This document shows, piece after piece, positions 6,647-8,232 of a stretch of DNA of 8,232 nucleotides. Location of the stretch: contig MNUO01000113.1 in assembly GCA_001871015.1 (NCBI GenBank), forward strand, positions 1-8,232, written 5' to 3'. Below the pieces are notes generated by a model. The model saw nothing but the letters and a program-made list of their open reading frames with translations, did not search any database and was not told where the DNA came from. Position 1 is the stretch's first letter, and the number at the start of each line of letters is the position of its first letter. This stretch comes from Candidatus Desantisbacteria bacterium CG1_02_38_46 (GTDB lineage Bacteria; Desantisbacteria; UBA1551; UBA1559). A program made the translations under genes and the position numbers.

Positions 6647-7114
6647 ATGAAAAAACTTTTGGTAGTGTCAGTTTTAGCGGCAAGTTTGGCTTTTGCTGGT
6701 ATTGCAAATGCAGGAATTGCTGTTGGTGCTGGTTTTTCAAGTTGGGGCGGAATTTTCGGAGCAAACGTAGATATTGGTCTTGATGGCCCACTCAGTGTTC
6801 AAGCGCAAGTTGGACTTCTCCCAATGACTGTTGGTGGTGGAGTCGTTTATCGTTTCGCCCCCATAATGGAGGGTAAAATAACACCGTATGTGGGTGGTGA
6901 ATTTGACTATTGGCTTAATTATCTCGGCCTTAGTATCAATTATATGGTATTTGGTGGAAAAGGTGGGGCTGAATATAAAATTTCAGACAATCTTATTGGA
7001 TATGGTGGCGTTTTAGTTGGTTATGGAATGTGGCCTGGAACAACTTATCTTGGATCTCCAGGAGGGATGGCCTCTGGAGTTGAAGTCGGAGTTCGTTTCG
7101 TAATTGGTCAATAG
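6647..7114 (+). CDS. Small secreted, probable outer-membrane beta-barrel protein of unknown function
   Basis: A 155-residue protein with a textbook Sec signal peptide: MKKLL, a hydrophobic core, and ANA at 20-22 as the likely cleavage site, leaving about 133 mature residues. The mature part has no cysteine, is rich in glycine, and alternates polar with hydrophobic or aromatic residues in short strands such as VQAQVGLL, VGGGVVYRF, TPYVGGEFDYWL and VEVGVRFVIG. That pattern fits an eight-stranded OmpX/OmpA-like barrel. The last residue is Gln rather than the aromatic residue common in proteobacterial barrels, although Phe151 lies near the end. I recognise no specific family. The ATG at 6647 follows AAAGGGGGAAG. 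It is transcribed divergently from the exported TldD-like gene behind a long hairpin-rich leader, and the following palindrome with a T-run probably ends its transcript. Secretion is confident; the barrel assignment is inference. Confidence 0.8.
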   Translation: MKKLLVVSVLAASLAFAGIANAGIAVGAGFSSWGGIFGANVDIGLDGPLSVQAQVGLLPMTVGGGVVYRFAPIMEGKITPYVGGEFDYWLNYLGLSINYMVFGGKGGAEYKISDNLIGYGGVLVGYGMWPGTTYLGSPGGMASGVEVGVRFVIGQ

Positions 7115-7126
7115 TTTTATTTGAAA

Positions 7127-7218
7127 ATTGGGGATGGGTTCTATTTTTCAACCTTGTCAAAAAAGTGAGCCTGTCCCCCTTTTTCCTATAAAAAATTCGG
7201 GACGGGTTCTATTTTCCA
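7127..7218. repeat. Three-copy REP-like repeat cluster in alternating orientation
   Basis: Two direct 24-nt units (7127-7150 and 7195-7218) match at 21 of 24 positions and share GGGTTCTATTTT. Between them (7160-7178) lies a diverged inverted unit reading AAAAAGTGAGCCTGTCCCC. The middle unit can pair with either neighbour when G-U pairs are allowed. The layout resembles paired REP sequences, and the motif resembles GGGGACAGG-type ends that I associate with REP-associated tyrosine transposases. No transposase gene is in the window. Confidence 0.75.
7130..7184 (+). terminator. Probable terminator of the small barrel-protein gene
   Basis: The arms GGGGATGGGTTCTATTTTT (7130-7148) and 7160-7178 pair at 17 of 19 positions counting G-U wobbles, with an 11-nt loop. 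They are followed by C and then TTTTT (7180-7184). The stem starts 16 bases after the TAG at 7112-7114. The structure comes from REP-like repeats, so termination may be a secondary role. The U-run is short. Confidence 0.5.
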
Positions 7219-7249
7219 TAATTACCTGTCTTTATTTTTTTTCTATTTT

Positions 7250-7263
7250 CGTTACCGCTAACG
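7250..7263. promoter_or_regulatory. Possible LacI-type operator upstream of the regulator gene
   Basis: CGTTA, CCGC, TAACG is a 14-bp inverted repeat with 5-bp arms, centred about 47 bases before the regulator's ATG. LacI/GalR proteins bind short palindromes of this size and often regulate themselves. The centre is not perfectly symmetric, and no second site or clear promoter was found nearby, so this is only a candidate. Confidence 0.3.
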
Positions 7264-7276
7264 TTCAAATTAAAAT

Positions 7277-7303
7277 GTCCGATTGAAACATCGGACCGCT
7301 ACA
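7277..7303 (-). repeat. Hairpin element related to the leader repeats, abutting the regulator start
   Basis: GTCCGAT (7277-7283) and ATCGGAC (7290-7296) are a perfect 7-bp inverted repeat around TGAAAC, followed by CGCTACA directly before the ATG at 7304. Read on the minus strand it begins TGTAGCGG, then a stem, a loop containing TTT, and the other stem. The leader repeats at 6535 and 6578 read TGTAGTGG, stem, TTTA, stem. The stem sequences differ, which suggests a family with compensating changes. Confidence 0.65.
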
Positions 7304-8232
7304 ATGAATATTTATCAGTTTGCTAAAATTTGCAGTGTCTCTTCAATGACAGTCTCAAGGGCATTCCACAATGCACCTGACATTTCATCCGCAACTCGCT
7401 CGAGGATTCTTGAAACTGCCAGGAAATACCATTATCGTCCAAACATTCTTGCAAGAAACCTTGCTACACAACGTTCTTATCTCATAGGCCTTGTAGTGCC
7501 AAATATTGTCCAAACCTTCTTTCCTTATATTATAAGAACAATCGAAAATTTGGTTCGAAAAGCAGGTTATAATATCATTCTGTGTGATTCTGAGGAAGAT
7601 GGAAAACTGGAAAAAGAACAAATTCGCCTGCTAATTGACCAGCACGTAGGTGGCCTTATAATAATTCCTGCAGCAAAAAGAAAGGACCTTCACGCATTTA
7701 AAGAACTTGAACATAATGGTATCCCATTTGTAATTGTAGATAGAAAATTAGATGGGATACATTCAAGTTTTATTGGTACCAATGACCACAGAGGTGGTTT
7801 TATCGCTACACAACATTTAATTAAACTTGGCCATCAAAAAATATTGCACCTGCGCGGTCCAAAGGGTGTATCCACTGCCCGAGAACGAATGCTCGGTTAT
7901 CGTAATGCCCTGGCTCATTATGCAATGTCTTTCAAATCAAATATGATAATTGATGCTGGTTTTGATGAGGAAGATGGGTATAAAACTATAAAGAGTTTCT
8001 TTAAAAGGGCTAAGAAACCAACTGCAATTTTCGCCGTGAATGACCCTGTTGCTATTGGAGCAATGAAGGCACTGGAGGAATTAAAAATAAAGATTCCAGA
8101 CGATATAAGCATTGTGGGCTTTGCTGATATAAACTATGCCTCATTTTTAAAGGTGCCACTGACAACTGTTTCCCAACCAAAACAGGAAATAGGAGAATCC
8201 GCAGCAAAGATTATATTGAATGAAATTGAAGG
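7304..8232 (+). CDS. LacI/GalR-family transcriptional regulator, 3' end outside the window
   Basis: A DNA-binding repressor or activator with a sugar-binding-protein-like effector domain. The visible 309 residues run without a stop to the window edge; about 25-35 residues should be missing from a usual 330-345. The helix-turn-helix is at 3-24 (IYQFAKICSVSSMTVSRAFH), followed by ISSATRSRI and the hinge helix RPNILARNLATQRS (45-58) with the minor-groove Leu53. The effector domain starts IGLVVPN (61-67) and shows FIGTNDHRGG (156-165), HLIKLGH (171-177), RERMLGY (193-199), FAVNDPVAIGAM (243-254), IPDDISIVGFADI (264-276) and PLTTVSQP (285-292). The ATG at 7304 fits the family N-terminus, and TAA at 7271 closes the frame upstream. 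No Shine-Dalgarno sequence is visible; a hairpin occupies that place. The effector and target genes cannot be told from this sequence. Confidence 0.93.
   Translation, partial: MNIYQFAKICSVSSMTVSRAFHNAPDISSATRSRILETARKYHYRPNILARNLATQRSYLIGLVVPNIVQTFFPYIIRTIENLVRKAGYNIILCDSEEDGKLEKEQIRLLIDQHVGGLIIIPAAKRKDLHAFKELEHNGIPFVIVDRKLDGIHSSFIGTNDHRGGFIATQHLIKLGHQKILHLRGPKGVSTARERMLGYRNALAHYAMSFKSNMIIDAGFDEEDGYKTIKSFFKRAKKPTAIFAVNDPVAIGAMKALEELKIKIPDDISIVGFADINYASFLKVPLTTVSQPKQEIGESAAKIILNEIE

Noticed and set aside
7261-7305. A promoter for the LacI-type gene using TAAAAT at 7271 or TACAAT at 7300
   Set aside because: Neither has an acceptable -35 box at 15-19 bases, so no promoter is called.
7385-7621. 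Minus-strand frame of 78 codons opposite the LacI-type gene
   Set aside because: The plus strand encodes a continuous LacI-family protein here, so the minus frame is a shadow.
7918-8112. Minus-strand frame of 64 codons opposite the LacI-type effector domain
   Set aside because: Same reason: conserved regulator motifs occupy the plus strand.

Overview
The window is moderately AT-rich bacterial DNA with strong purine-rich ribosome sites (AAAGGAGG type) and ordinary sigma-70-like promoters. A signal-peptide-bearing small beta-barrel-like protein and an exported TldD-family peptidase point to a diderm (Gram-negative) cell. The intergenic spaces are crowded with short palindromic repeats of the REP/MITE kind. 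The sequence alone does not identify the phylum; an uncultivated diderm lineage is a reasonable guess, not a finding.

Layout. Positions 48-4595 (+) hold a two-gene cluster: glutamate dehydrogenase followed 12 nt later by carB, the large subunit of carbamoyl-phosphate synthase. The second ribosome site overlaps the first gene's stop codon. A long interrupted inverted repeat overlaps the carB stop. Convergent to it, 4649-6328 (-) encodes an exported, apparently stand-alone TldD-like metallopeptidase, preceded by a possible 12-codon leader ORF that overlaps its start codon. The 318-nt gap 6329-6646 carries divergent promoters and a structured leader with four stem-loops, two of them in an exact 30-nt tandem repeat. 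This leader feeds 6647-7114 (+), a small secreted, probably outer-membrane protein of unknown function. The following gap 7115-7303 holds three copies of a REP-like element in alternating orientation, a possible LacI-type operator, and a hairpin element related to the leader repeats. From 7304 to the window end runs a LacI/GalR-type regulator, truncated only by the window edge.

How the genes fit together. Glutamate dehydrogenase and CarB link ammonium assimilation to pyrimidine and arginine synthesis and are probably co-transcribed. The exported TldD homologue and the small barrel protein are transcribed divergently from a shared control region, which suggests, without proving, a joint envelope role. 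The LacI-type regulator's target is not visible here; it may control genes beyond the right edge.

No CRISPR array, tRNA, rRNA or transposase gene was seen. The most unusual material is the repeat and hairpin architecture between genes and the exported TldD with its putative coupled leader ORF. I did not find convincing evidence for a wholly new multi-gene system.
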